A stretch of DNA of 64,000 nucleotides from Crocodylus rhombifer (Eukaryota > Chordata > Crocodylia > Crocodylidae). This document shows, piece by piece, positions 24,074 through 37,674 of the stretch. The DNA is taken from positions 124,001-188,000 of the forward strand of contig JAVSML010000046.1 in assembly GCA_038503035.1 (NCBI GenBank), written 5' to 3'. The notes below the pieces were generated by a model. That model worked only from the letters and a program-made list of their open reading frames with translations, had not been told where the DNA came from and did no database searches. Position numbers and translations under genes: made by a program. The stretch's first letter is position 1, and every line of letters starts with the position of its first letter.

Positions 24074-26580
24074 ATAGAAACTATGGACAGGGAAAAAGTT
24101 AGATTATATTGTGAGCCTTTCTAGAAGTCTGTGATTGCTTCTTTGTAGAGAGTATTCTAAAATACGAGATTCAAATCTAGGTATAAATTATTAGTTACTA
24201 AGTTTCCCATTTCCTTTGGATTTAGCACTTTGGAGCTGAATTGTTCCTGTACTTTCTATTAGGCTATTACTCCGTTAATGAAATGAATAATTAAAAAGAT
24301 GTTCTCCTTTAAAGATTTTTAGCATGTGGATTTAAAGTAAATGCAAAACATTTAGATTAATGTGCTAAACATTCAAGTTTTGGAGTGATCATAGGTTGCT
24401 AGGTTAAGTGCTTTAACATAATATATATTCTATTGTATGTAAATATGTTTTCTTTAGTTTTATGAAAATTAAATAATATTTACATACCCTGAAAAGATAA
24501 CCCATCAAGGAAATGAATAGATAAACATGGCATCTAAATAGCATTAACTACATGACAAAGACGAGAATAATGGTAAAGGCTGACTCCAGCCAATGAGCTC
24601 TCACATCTAATTAGACAAAAAAAAAAGTTCAAGGAAGAGATTTTACTCAAGAACAAATAAACAAAACCAAAGTCCAGCAACTCGACAAGACAAAAATGGC
24701 AACAGCATATTTTGCAAAATATAATCTTAATCTCTCCCTTACTGTTTGTTTCTCGCTTCAGCAGATTTGCTAAAAAGCTGATTAATTGTTGGTTTTATGT
24801 GAACACAAATATAAAGGATATGTGAAAGTCAGCTGTCCTTTCAAGTGGGAAGCCTATGTCATATATGTATTAGAAAATACCTTATGTAGCTCAGCTAGAA
24901 TAAACATTGTGAGGTTTTATGACCACAACTGAAGGCAAGACAATGTAGCTCTTTGTTATGAATATTAATATTGAGAACTGTTCAGTTTGTTTACACTACT
25001 GAAGTTTTACAACAAATGCTGTCAAGTGGGGCCTCAAATTGTCCATGAATATTTGTACAGACTTTGAAAATTCAGGCATAAATTAAAATGTCCATCTGAT
25101 TCAGAGGAAACTTCCAATTATTTGTGGCTTTAGCAGAATCTACTGAAGTGTACTGTATATATCTAGCAGCTGGTTCTACTACCTTGAAAAAAAAAGCCAG
25201 CTTTCTTCCTAATCCCTTGAGCAAACCAATAGTAAAGTTGGAATCAAGTAAGTAGTCGAATTTTGCCATTTCAAGTCTGGTTTCATTTACATACTGCAAT
25301 ATACAAGATAATTATAAGTAAATTGCTGCATGTATTCAAAATTATTCTGCACCTCTCCCTCCCCACCAAAACAATTCTTGTTCAAGCCTGAACTGTCTGA
25401 TTTTGTGACCTTTGTAAAACCTACCTCACCCTCTTCATACCTCCAACTATGTTTGATTCCTCATACAGTCCTTTTACCAGCTTGTATTGTTGCCCAAATC
25501 ATATTCGGCTTCCTTATTCTTGTCTCTATAGACCCTTACAGTGTAGCTCCTTTCTACCATTCTGATCCTGACTCTGCCTGCTCCTTATACCTACCTATTT
25601 CATTCCTCTGAACATCTGAAGTCACTCAGTGACTTCTTATGTCATTTCCTGCTTGTAGACCTGCACCTCTGCCTTCTTTCATGTTTGCTCTTGAATCCTT
25701 GGATCATCTTCCAGGCTCTTCCATTATGCTTTCCTGGCTTTTCCTGTTTCCTTTCTGTGGTTTTTTTTTTGTTTTCTTGAATCCTTCCTTCAAGATGGTT
25801 TGTAATTTTACAATTTCATATGCTTTTAAAACAACAGTAACTTTTTAATCCTTGAGACCCATTGACTTCTGAAGAAACTACATAGCTATTTTATATTTGC
25901 ATTAATTATTTCTACATCCCTCTTGGATGTTACCTTCTTTTATTGATCTTGTTTTGTTTTAGTTCTTAAAACATGTAACTATGTAAAGCGTTAGATTCCT
26001 TCCCTGCTCTTTTTTTAATGCAACTTGATAATGAAAGTCCCAATTCTAAAAATGTTCATAAGCTTAAGTTTATTTGTAATAGCTACTCCATTGACTGCAT
26101 AGGGCGAGGGTGTTTTAGAGCCATAGAAGGGGTTTGGGAATTGCCTAAGCAATACATAATTATATTTAGATTCTAGTTTTTTGCACCTGTCTCATTTTTG
26201 ACATATCCATAATTCATGAAAAAAGAAACAGTTTTGAAGATCTGCATTGTATTAAAAGTGTACCATGTCTTGCGCACAACAAGAATGTATAGGTTTTTTC
26301 TTTCTCTTTTATAATTTTTATTTTCATATTTATTATTTGCAGACATTTAAAAACGTATATCCCTTCTCTTTAAGTACACTCTGTATATGATTAATGCACC
26401 AATATTTTAAACCTGAAGGTGAAAATCATGCATGTGGAAAGAAGATAGTTTTTGCTCTCTTTTCTGAGTGCTAGATTATGTCAACATAATGGTGCATAAG
26501 TTGGGGTTTACTACTCAGAATAAAGTTACAGAGGCTGGAGTCTATAAGGACATACATAACAGTATAATGCTTAGTGTTCC
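24074..26580. other. Unique intronic stretch, candidate conserved block
   Basis: No gene or bounded repeat. The block at about 24560-24860 is the strongest-looking candidate conserved element in this part. From 25.33 to 25.85 kb the sequence is pyrimidine-rich. Confidence 0.45.
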
Positions 26581-26588
26581 TATACATT

Positions 26589-26911
26589 GGGGTGTTAGAG
26601 ATCTGGCCCATGAGCCAAATCCAACCCATGTACAGAAATTGGGAATTGTGGCCATGAAGGGTGTGATTCACTACAGAATTTGGGGCACATGGACATGGCC
26701 ATTGGCAGCAGGAGGGCAAGTGGGGGCTGTGTTGCCGTAGTAGGGCTGTCCTTGCTGCTGCCACTTGGCCCCATCACCACTGTCAGACTCCTGTCACCAC
26801 TGGCCTCAGACCCCTGCCAGACTTGCTGCAGCCACTGGCCCCACTGATCCAGCCTGGGTGGGTCCCCACAATCTGGATCTGGCTCGGGGCCTGGGCTGAG
26901 TTAGACTCCCC
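26589..26911. mobile_element. hAT-like element, degraded
   Basis: The left end ggggtgttagagatctggcc and the inverted right end (gggctgagttagactcccc) are imperfect terminal repeats. Flanks tatacatt (26581-26588) and tacagcta (26912-26919) match at 5 of 8 positions. The interior is GC-rich and non-coding. Confidence 0.5.
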
Positions 26912-27824
26912 TACAGCTACCGGTTCTGTTAGTGCTGACTATATTAATTCTAACATTCAGCCCTGTCTAAAGGAAATAGCTGAAAAAACAACTGTAGTTT
27001 TCCATAATTTTCAGAATGTTACCATTTGGGGCTGTACCTAGGATTTGGTACGTTAATATAATAAAGCATATATATACATTAACTGATCTTCACCCCACAG
27101 CCTGTTTTCATTAGATTTTTTCTGTGATCAACTTTTTTGAAATAACTCAGTGTTCAAAGTGACTTAACAACTGATTCACCTTCCCAGGAGTGGTTTAAAC
27201 ATACTGAAGGAACACCTGGCAGTATATTTTCAAGGGCAGAAAAGCAATAAGCCTTTTTGAGCTAATGTACTAGAAAACCGAATCTAGTTTATTTTTTTTA
27301 AAACAAATTGCTCTCATCCTCTCTTGCTTTTAGTGCAAGCTGCATTCTTTTGTTCTGCCTTTCTGTCACCCAAGCCAAGTCAGTGACAGTCCGATGAGGA
27401 CTTTTCCTAGCCTTCAAGCCCTGCGGAGGCTGTGGGCTACCCTTCCTGTCCTCCCCAGTAGTAGTTCTTTTCTGCCTTTAGCAGACTTGATTATACTTTT
27501 GGCAGTTCCCGTGCTCTATTTCTGTACTGGCTTTACTGTTGCCTTTTCTTTCCCAGCCCTTTGTACGTGTTCCCCTCCCTCCCATTAAATATTTTCTTTA
27601 ACCTGAAGCCTTTGATTATCCCGTGATGGGTCAAGAAACATCCTTTCTGGGGGCAACAATGAAAAAAGGCTACAGCTGCTCTGTGAACAGCAGCCCTGCC
27701 AGGCCTCCATTGTTAGGCAGACCACTCCTCCAGGGCATTTCACCGCTCTGTCAAGGAGATCCAGTTGCTGGACCATGGCAAATAAACAGGCAGGTAACTT
27801 ACTGCATAATTGCTCAATTAAGGA

Positions 27825-28180
27825 ATCAAAGGACCTGATCTTCAAGTGGATCAGGAAGAAGTCTTCAAATGCCTGAAGGATGATTATAAAGCAATTGGAG
27901 ATGGATTTTTTACTGTGACTGTAGGGGACAGGATTAGGAGCTTCAAACTGCAACGGAGGCAATTTGGGTTGGAGATTAGGAAGAATTTTCAGACGATGAG
28001 GGTGGTTAAGCATTGAAACAAGCTACCTAGAGAGACGGGAGACTCCATCCCTGGAAGTTTTCAAGACCAGGTTAGACAGACACTTGACTCCCATGATCCT
28101 GCCTTGAACAAGGGGACTGGGCTAGATGACCGCCTGAGGTCCACATCTTTCCTCTGAGCCCTGCTTTCCTATGATCCTAA
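27825..28180 (+). mobile_element. CR1 LINE 3' fragment
   Basis: The sequence matches the remembered pattern of the CR1 ORF2 end and 3' region. Its landmarks are cttcaaactgcaacggagg, ttggagattaggaagaat, gtggttaagcattga, agagacgggagactccatcc and gaccaggttagacagacac. It is decayed, with no intact reading frame. It is a 5'-truncated retrocopy with no function implied for the host gene. Confidence 0.75.
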
Positions 28181-29022
28181 GATACCAAGTGGAGCATTCT
28201 GGATTCTCAGCCTCACAGGATCCTGGGAGATTAGGCAGTTACACCTAGAGGTGGTTGAGTGGTTCTAGAAGTGTTCCTAAATCTATAGGTTAGTTAGGCA
28301 GTAATTCCACCGCCTCCTAAGAAGACGCAAACTGCTTTCAGGAAAGGAAGATCTCCATTTATCTTCACAGAAAATGCAGAAGTACGGCTAAACAGACAAC
28401 TTGCAGTTAGTGAAAAGGGAATACAGACCTACTGAGGGCCAAACTCCCATGGTTTATCTGCACTTTCAGCAGGCTAAGAGCATGTATACCGAGAGCTGAT
28501 ACGTGATAAATCCCCACCGTCTTTTGACTCTGCGGAATGTGTCCATTTGTTCGTGCCTTCAGCTTTTTAATGATCTCAGTCGTGCAGATGTGCAATCTTC
28601 AGAAAAGTTTAGTGGATTTACACAACTGGAGTCTGACTCAGGAACTTTCCCCCCCATGTCCACCTAGGTGTGGGCCGGGGAAATGTGTTTTCTTTCTAAA
28701 CTGAGTATCTTAGTGAGTACAGTGAACTAATTGTTCTTGAGATGCTCACTGCCTTCCCTCCCTGGTCTTCTAAAAATAGAAGTTTTCTTCAAACAATCAG
28801 GTTTTCATTGGAGATAAATTCTGTTTCTCTATTCTTGGATCAACAGTGTTTCTTTGTGGTCTATCTCCATAATGTTATTTAAAGTGGCAAAATAATTAAG
28901 CTGCAAATGAAGAAAAAGAGTACTTCTAAATCCAGAATAGCTCCACTGCATACATTACTGAAAAGTCAGAACAGAAACTCTGAACTACTGTGGTGAAATC
29001 CAAGCCTGCTGTTTTCTTAGTA
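28181..29022. other. Unique intronic stretch
   Basis: No gene or bounded repeat recognised. Confidence 0.45.
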
Positions 29023-29030
29023 TTAGATAT

Positions 29031-29837
29031 TAGGGCTGTGTGAAGCTTTGGTCCCTGATTTGATTTGACAGAGATTCGGCCTCATTTGGTGTTTGAATCT
29101 CTGAATCCAAATCAAATCAGAGGACCCTTTAATCCAAATTGAATTGGAACCCTCTAAATCAATTTGGAGAGAATTGGGAAGATTTGGCAATTCAGACATA
29201 GACACAGCTTTAAATATTTTTTCTACAAACAGATAGGTAGCAGACAGCTCATGAATCCAGCAATGCTGGGGCACATGAAGCATCCCACAGAAGCTCAAGG
29301 GGCTCCCCAATGCGCTTGGCAGCAGACCTGGAAGTGGACCAGAAGCATTTCCAGTCCACTTATGGGTTCACATTGTAGCATGCTTGGGTGCCCCCCCCCA
29401 CAGTGTCCCCCCTCACTTGGCAAATGGTGCCTCCTGGGTCTGGGAGGGCACCTGGGGTCCCCCTGAGGCTGATCGCTGAGCCAAGGGGGTGCAGGGGGCG
29501 GGCAGTGCGCTCCCTGGCAAACCCGGAAGTGGACCAGAAGTATTTCAGGTTTGCTGCTGAGCATGCGGAGGACCCCTCCCCCCATGCACTCCTGTGGGAT
29601 GCTCCATCTGCCCCAGCATCACAGTGTTCATGAGCTGCACCTGGTAACTTGAGGGATGTAAAAAATTATTTAAAGCTGCATCTATGTCTGAATCACTGAT
29701 TCTCTGAATCAGCATCAAATCTTCAGATTCGGATTCGGACTAATCAAATCGGGGACAGTGATCTGAATCAATGAATCCAATCACTGTCCCCGATTTGGGC
29801 TGAATCCAAATCAAATAGGGCCCCTGTCACACCCCTA
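29031..29837 (-). mobile_element. hAT-like element with perfect 8-bp target duplication
   Basis: The ends tagggctgtg and cacacccct(a) are inverted repeats. The flanks ttagatat at 29023-29030 and 29838-29845 are identical. Terminal zones are built from gattcg/gaatcc-like words and include a long palindrome around gggacagtgat. The central part is GC-rich with no transposase. It belongs to the family seen at 53314-53722 and 59986-60714, but in opposite orientation to both. Confidence 0.9.
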
Positions 29838-29845
29838 TTAGATAT

Positions 29846-31312
29846 CCTGCAGGATTTACTCCTACTTTATACCTTGAGGCATTATTTCTTTCAAGGTTAA
29901 TCGTAATATGGGCCTCCTGCTTTGTTCAATTCACTTCTATCATATTTGGGGTTAGCATTTGTTCTCAGGACCTTCAAATGATGGTGATAGCAGAAGGTGA
30001 CTTAATATTGGGAATGGGCATTTTTGTGATCCATGAAGTAATAAATCTGCTTTACATTTTTTCTGTGACCTTTCAAATAGAACAAAACTCACTCACTTTC
30101 ACAATTTAAATTAATACTATGCTATTAGTGGATTAATACTAACTGTTGATTCTTAATGAACACAAGACAAAACTAGAACAAACTTCACCCAATTACCTTT
30201 GTATAGAGCCCCAAACTTATGTTTGATTAAAACATACCTTCCAGAACAGTATCTTGTCTTGATCTGAAGACATTAAGAGAGCAATCCATCACTTCCTGCT
30301 ATAGTTTGTAGCCCTGACCTGAAATGCACTTGTTTCCCCTTACAAAAAGCAGTATATGTCTTCTGGGGGAATAAACATTATTAAGTGGATGAATTTTTAC
30401 TATATTATATTGTCTTTTCTTCAGAAAATAAATGTGTTTGTTATTTTAATGTTAACTGCTGTATAGAGCAGTAAATCTTCTAGAACTTCACATCCATTTT
30501 CTTTTCAGGTGAATTTCACAGCAGACACCTCAATAAAATACATACTTTAATTATTGTGAAGATATATATTGTATAGCCATATGTTAGAAGACTCTTGTGT
30601 TTCACTATGTATTTTATTTGTCATAACATTTTGTTATTTAATTAGATAATTTAATTTCTGGAACCCAAATATTACCAAGAGCAGTAATAATAAATAATAT
30701 TTGCATTTATATGAATGTGACTTTACATTCCATAAGCATATATTCAGGACTTTAATTAATATTGAAATCATTGATTAGCACTGGGTCCAGTGAAAGTTAA
30801 GGAAACATAGTTAAATATTTGTCTTATTTTGAAATTGATAGCATCTGGGCAAGATTTTTCGGAAACAAATTTCTAAATACTGCCAGTTTACTCAGTCTCC
30901 GTATTAGTACATATGTTAAGTGACAACTAGCTCTGCCATGAAAAATTTCTTGCATGCTGGTTGTCTCAGTATTTGGAAGAGTCCAAATAATTTTTCCTTC
31001 AAGTTTACTATTTTTACAATACCGTTTTCTTAATACTGAATCTGGGGATCAGAAATACTGCAGGGAAAGCCTTGATTCTAGTGAAGTCAGAATTGAGACT
31101 GTCATCAATTTTAAAGAGTTAGGATTTCACCTTTAGCTTTGAGTAGCTGGCAGGTTTATCTTGTGACAAGATGTTTAAATGTTTTTTCTTAGAGAACTTT
31201 ACCCTCTTAATATCTGTGCACCCTTCAGCATTTTAAAAAAAAACCCATAGCTGTATAGATATATATCTTCCTGTCATTTTCGTAATTCCAATCAACTGAG
31301 GCTTTAGTTCAC
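29846..31312. other. Unique AT-rich intronic stretch
   Basis: No gene or bounded transposon recognised. The segment at 30.4-30.9 kb is very AT-rich. Confidence 0.5.
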
Positions 31313-31315
31313 TTA

Positions 31316-31730
31316 GGGCGCTTCTACATGAAAGGTGTTAATGCACAGTAGCCTAATTTAATGTGCATTACGGATGCACGTCTACACATGTGCACCCTTA
31401 ATGCACATTAAAATGGTGAAATTAGGCTAATTGCATAATTAGGAAATGCCAGTATTAAATTTAGGCATGATTAGTTAAAAGGCATTAATGCACATGTAAA
31501 CACAACCCAGCACTGACTTTAGTGCCATGTCTGCCCACCCACTAGGGGCACACAGCAGGGCCACAGGGACTTGGTACTAACTTTAGTGGCACTAACTTTA
31601 GATATTTCCTTAACTTGGGACTAACTTTAGTGCCAAGTCTCTGCATGTGTAGACACCTGCCAAAAATAATGCGCATTAGCTTAATGCACATTCAATTTAG
31701 TCACACTTAAATGCATGTGTAGACATGCCT
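31316..31730. mobile_element. Harbinger-like MITE with TTA target duplication
   Basis: The ends gggcgcttctacatg and gcatgtgtagacatgcct are inverted repeats. The trinucleotide tta flanks both sides (31313-31315 and 31731-31733), matching the TWA duplication of PIF/Harbinger transposons. The interior repeats ttaatgcaca and taactttagtgcca motifs several times and is non-coding. Confidence 0.75.
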
Positions 31731-31733
31731 TTA

Positions 31734-34700
31734 TTGTATTTGTGTGAGGGGTGGTGTTGAGTCAGTAGCAGAGTTACTGTGGGAAGCCAGAAGGGAGGCT
31801 AAGGTTCCCAGCACTGAGTCACGGCATACTTTTTATAATGTGGAAGGTACAGCATGAGATTAGGTGAATGATGTGTGAGATTCTGAATTTGATCTGTTTT
31901 TATATGGAAAGGCTGGGGCAGCGATCCATGAACTCTAATTAACAATGTCAGGACCAATCATATACAATCAAGTCCAATGCAGTTTATTAACTTAATGGCT
32001 GTTTTCTCACATCATTCAAAATGTGACAATCTAACCTGTACTATTTACAACAATAGTTGGCACCAAACAGCCATTCTTGGAGCAAATCTCGATGTCATAA
32101 TCTCATCATTTGTACTGAATGCTTCCTTTGCATATGGTCATGCTTAGGTAGCATGTATCTGTATATGTGTAGGGGGCAGTCAGCATTCATAATCAAAATT
32201 TCCATAAATTTAATATGACTGCCATTTTTTCTCTCTGGTATCTCATGAGTTGCTTGGTCACCGTTTCGTTCTCTGCTATTTAATCAGGTGCAAAATGTTG
32301 TATCAGTAAACCTTTTTCCTTTCCCCACCCCCTCCAATAATCCCTTCATTTCCTCCAAATCTTTGACCTGTTTCTGGTTTTAAAGTGTTCATGTCAGTAT
32401 TGAGCAGCCCTTGCACAATGTTGCACATAATGACACTATCATCTCCTAGTTCAACTAGTTATGCCTAGTGTGAATTCATCTCACACTTGCCATTGGCATT
32501 TTGTTTAGAATCACATATGACAAAGCTGTCTAATTTATTGTCCCATATTGTACTCATGATGTTAACACTTTCCCAATATCATTCTTTCATTGAGCCTCTG
32601 TAATACATATTATTCTCCCAAATAGCCTTCATATTTTTCAGGCTGAATGTAGTGTTATTTTATATTTACAATTTGAAACTCTCTGTGTGGGGAACTATTA
32701 GATTGTTTGAACAGTGCAAGTTCTTAAGGAAGGCTTGAAGGATCGTGCACTATGCATTAGAATGAAATCAAACTTAGAGGCATCTTCACTTACGCATCGC
32801 AGTTCCTAAAAACAGGCTCCTTGCCACAGGAGAGCAATCTAAATTAGTCAGTGGAAAGTTAGGCACCTCCAAAGAGTCCAGTCAGGGAAATAAAGGAAAA
32901 ATTAAACTTGGGAATAAGCACTGGAACACCCCCTCCCCTCACACCCTTTCAAGGGAGGTATCTTCCTCACTGCTGACCGGTTAAGAGAATCAGGCTTCCT
33001 CTTGCTTGATCTAGCCTCTGAAATTTTGTCTTCTTGGCTGTACAGTGGCCCAAGAATGCACATTAGTGGAGTGTGTTCCTATCCACAATAGTGCATCCCC
33101 TTAGGCTGTGGAAGCCATAAGACATGGGTCTCCGAGGCCTTTGTAACATGATAATTTTAGGTGGCTTCTGAAGCTCTTTGCCTGGGTTGGCTGCGTTACC
33201 ACCTTTTAAGTGTCTTAAATCACTTGTTATTCAGTTTAAAGTTACACCACTCCAGGGCAGGATTATTTCTAATCTGCCAAATTTTGCTTCTGTTTCATTA
33301 AGGTGTGGCCAGTCTGCACAGCTGTTCCACCTAAGTTGAAATCCTCCAGCATCCTGGGATGCAGTTTCCCCTTATGAGTTTGGAAAAGCAGGGATACCAG
33401 GGTGCAATGGGGCTGGGCATAGCACCTTGCCTTCCTGGCATGTCAGGCAAAGTGAGTGCCACAGCAATGGAACGCCCAGTGGCCACAGTGCTTCCCACCA
33501 CTACCTGAACAGGGTCACTGCTCCCTCCAGTGGTGCAGAGGGGTTATAGGGGTGGGGCAGCAAGCTCCAGAGAAAAAATGATGGGGCCTCTTGAAGCTGA
33601 AATGCCACCTGGTTGGCCTGCAGCCCAATTGATGGGAGCATGGCGGGGGGTGAGCTACTGGCTGATTGGGCACCTCCTGAGCTCTGAGGAGCCCAATCCT
33701 TTTTAATGGCTCACCTGTTGATAGCTCCCCCCCACACTATTGCCAGCCAGGCTGCTGGCCAGCTGGGTGCTGCCTGAGCTCTAAAAAGGCTTAGGATCCT
33801 TGGAGATAAACTGGGCAGGGTCTAAGCTGAGAACCCTGGCTTTGGGTCTGTTCCTAGTCCTGCTCACCAAGCCTCTAGTGCCCCTTAAGATGTGATTGCT
33901 CCATTAAGCCAAACAACAATAAGCTGATTAACATTTGGGGAGCTTACAGCATAAGGTGTAACATGGCCCCCAGTTCTTGGGCAAATAGGCTAACCAGTAT
34001 CCTATTGCATAAAGGGACACTAGCCCTGTTCCCAGCTGTACTTGAGAGTGGTTTTGGATGCTGAGCTTTGTAATAAATTCAGTGCCAACAGTATCAGATA
34101 CTACATCTTTCTGGAGGCATATTTTAACACTTACCCCTAGGGAGTCTGATGGGCAGTCCCCAGTCTGACCATGGGTTGGATCTGGCTGGTGGGCCCAATC
34201 TAGCACCAAGGGTGCTAGATTGGTCCTCATCCAGCCCCATGGGAGGGGGCAGTCCAGCCTTGATTCAGTTGCTTGGAGAGAAGGGAGTGTAGTTTGGCCC
34301 TGATTCAGTCTTGTAGGAGTGGGAAATGGGGAATGGCCTAGCCCCTGTCCAGTCATGCCAGGCGGAGGGAGCATGGCTTGGCCATAATCCAGTCAAAAAA
34401 TATTAACTAAGTTTGCCTGACATAATCTGTCTGTGTTCCTTAGTGTTCCTGGTTAAGTAGTCCTCTAGGGCCCAGACTCTGTAGAGACTTAGACATGTGC
34501 TCACTCTAAGAAAGTCAGTGGGCATTTTCCCTTGATTCCAGTGAGGGCTGGTATCAGTCCCTTTGCCTATAATGGACTTATACACAGTATAGAAACATAT
34601 GCTTAAATCTTTGCAGGTTTGGGGCCTAGAAGTTTATAGACTATTTCCTGTAATACCTGTGATGCTAATTTACCAGTAAAGGGAGTTACAGTTACCAGGC

Positions 34701-35112
34701 AGTTATTGCTAAGATTTTTTTTCCTTTCTTGAGATTGAAAAATATATGATTGATTTAAGTATAAAGGAACAGTACTGTATAAAGGTCAACTTTGACTGTT
34801 GATAGCATACCAGATCCCACTCAGAAAACCCAGGTAAACAAAATAAAAAAGAGAATGAACAAATATGTCAGGTGTAGACTTCCATCTGTTCATTAAGGAT
34901 GTTAGTGTTGTATCCCAACTTTATAACTCCTCAAGGCCAAAGGCAAGTGGAACAATGGAAAGCTTAATATAGAGTATAACCCATCAAACAAGCACCGAAC
35001 CAGTTCTTGTGGCATTCGAGATCTACATCACATGCAGGGAGAAAAGTTAAGCATTGTCAGGGACTGTCATGTGTTTGTAACCATCCCTATTAGCAAAGGT
35101 GGGGAATGGGAG
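31734..35112. other. Intronic stretch with GC-rich, probably repeat-derived zone
   Basis: 31.7-33.2 kb is mostly unique. 33.3-33.9 kb and 34.14-34.39 kb are GC-richer, with words such as tggtggg, cagtc and ggccctgattcagtc recurring, which suggests degraded repeats I cannot name. No gene found. Confidence 0.4.
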
Positions 35113-35117
35113 TAGAG

Positions 35118-36457
35118 CAGTGGTCGGCAAAATATGGCCCACCAGCCAGATCCAGCCCACCAGGCACTTTCTTCTGGCCTGTGGCGCCCACCAGTGATTT
35201 CTACCCTGCCCATGGGGGTGGGAGCAAGGCACCCACACATATGCACACCCGCCAACATACCCTATTGTGCCTCCCTCCTACCAGCCCCACCAGCATGCAG
35301 CTTCCAGGCAGGGCTGTTGCTATCTCTGCTAAGCCCTCCCCCATGGAAACCTCCTTGCTTTTCCAGGCATCCAGCTTGCCCCAGGCAGTAGGTAGGAAAG
35401 CATCAGGGGCCAGGGTGAGGGCAGTGGAGTTGCAGCTGATGGAAGAGCAGAGACCAGCATAGCGCCCATGCCAAGTGGGGGATGACAGGAGTGTGGAGCT
35501 CAGGTGGGCAGCATGTGGGTGTGTGGGAGGGTGGGAGGTGTGGGAACCCCTACACAGTCCTCCACATGGTGCACAGCCCACATTGCCAACAGCACCTGGT
35601 GGGACAGGCTCCAGCCAGCTCTGCACGTGGGGGTAAGGAGCATAGCCTGCTCAGCTACTTGTATCATGGGGGCTCCATGCCATGTGCCTGCAGCTCCCAT
35701 ACTTGCACCAGGGAGACAGCTGATTTCCCTGTCCCCTTCTGGCCAGAGCAGCACTCCATTGGGTGCCAGCACCTCCACTGGGCATGAGCACCCTGAGCAC
35801 ACCTGCCTGCTGCTGCTGCCTGCTGTGGGAGCTGTGCACCATGTAGATGAGTGTGTGGGGCATTCCCACACTCCCCACCCTCCCTCACACCCCACCAACC
35901 TCACACACACTCACACACCCTGCCCCCACAACCTCTACCTACATACACCCCCCAATATACCCTATGCCTCCCTACACACACAGCCACTCCCCTTCAACCC
36001 CCCCACACAGCCCCACATCCCACCATACACACACACACCCCACCATACACACACCCCAACCACACCCTACCCCCCACCCAATATACAAGAGTAAGATTTA
36101 TTTTTAAGGTAATATTCAATCACCTCTATATACAGTACACAAACACAAATCATGACAAAAAATTTTTTTGTAATACAATTCAAATATGTTATAGGTGGTG
36201 TTTGACTTTTAGTGTATGATTTGTTTTTTTTCTTTTTCTAAAATGGCAACCCCCTCCCAAAAGAAGCATTTGGGGGAAGAGGGGCAAGGGGAGGACCTTG
36301 GGGTGGCAAAGTTCAGGGGTTAGGTGGCAGGACTTTCAGTCTCAATATGGTGACCAAGGGGCAAGACAGCTGTCAAGGGGCAGGGCTACCCATGTGGCCC
36401 TAGACAGCTCGCCAAAACTTGTTAAGCGGCCCTCCAGCCAAAATAATTGCCCACTGC
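35118..36457 (-). mobile_element. hAT-like element, inverted copy of the 8.49-9.55 kb family
   Basis: The left end cagtggtcggcaaaatatgg and right end aaaataattgcccactg are inverted repeats. The string tagagcag occurs at both borders (35113-35120 and 36458-36465), partly overlapping the ends, so the exact edge is uncertain. Read in reverse, its right part matches the left part of the element at 8489-9550, including the AT-rich middle. A CACACC-rich simple-sequence zone spans about 35.88-36.08 kb. It gives spurious open frames on both strands. Confidence 0.8.
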
Positions 36458-36465
36458 TAGAGCAG

Positions 36466-37674
36466 AGTTCCAAAATATCAGCACAGAAAGAGTAGGAAAG
36501 CTTCAGCCAAAGTTTTATGATATTTTTATGTGTAAACAAAAAAAGTCCAAAAGAAACCTGCTTGTTCTAAAACAAACAAAAGCTTACATTTTATATGTTA
36601 TTATGTTTACAAATGTACATGTATGAAAAAAAATACTTTCATTTTGGTGAGCTACAAACTTTCAGGCCAAAGTCAAGTAGTCATTTAAAGAATGACTCTC
36701 CCACCCCCCTAAACCAGGATATGCATATTTCAAAATTTCCAACATCTGTATTTTATATTAATTTAGTTCTTTTAACTGTAGCTGAGATAAAGAATTAGTA
36801 GTTTAAAACAATAACAACTACATGTTCCACCGTGATCCAGGAATTAGATAATCTGGCATGTTTGCTAAAGGGGTCTGTGTCTTGAGGCTTTTACAGGGCA
36901 GTATTAAAGCTCTGAGCCTTCTTATTATGCCAATACCCAGAAGATTGCTTTAATGAGAAGTAAAGGGCCTTTTTCCAATTACAAGAGAATAACTGTATTA
37001 AGTTCCTGTGTTATGTCAACCTGCTTTGATTTGATTACTGCGAAAGAAATGGATTTATCTGTCAGTGTTACTTAATTAAGCTCTCTCATTGATGTTTTGC
37101 AGAGTAATATAGTGTAGTTTGCACATTTAAGTCTAAATACAACAAAAATTGGTTGAAAGCTAAGACAGGACCCCTGAAGATAATGTATGAGTGATTGCTT
37201 GTCATGGTCAGATCAGAGCCCAAAACTTTTAACATAGGTGGGAAGTTTAAAATATGAATGGTGTCTTAAGTTAGCACATAGCTGATAGCAAAGGGTTTTC
37301 AGTTAAAACGGGGAAGTAGGAAGCTGTATATTTGATACTCTGAAGTGGAGATATAACCTCTATTTTTTCTCTACAGTCTGATAGTGAATAGTGAACATGC
37401 ATAAATAGGGGTAATCTCCCAATGCTGTCTATCCTTCCTTCTGGCTTCTCATACAAAAACTAATTCTCCTTGGCCAGATAGTTTTCTTCCCACAGAATCA
37501 TCTCCTGTTTATCCTACCCTGGCAGTGGCCCTTCTCTCTATTACCAGTTATCTGGTATTTTGAGTGTCTGATGATGCCTTTTGGTGGTTGGCACTAACAG
37601 TGAGGAGGTGGTTCTGCAGCAGTAGCGAGCTCAGCAGAGGACAGTGTAGTGTTGATTCAGGTAACCATATAACA
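36466..37674. other. Unique intronic stretch
   Basis: No gene or bounded transposon. The block at about 36950-37150 has a complex AT-rich sequence that could be conserved. Confidence 0.45.

Noticed and set aside
35504..36094. 196-codon open frame (+)
   Set aside because: It ends in CACACC-type simple repeat translated as Pro/Thr/His and sits inside a transposable element.
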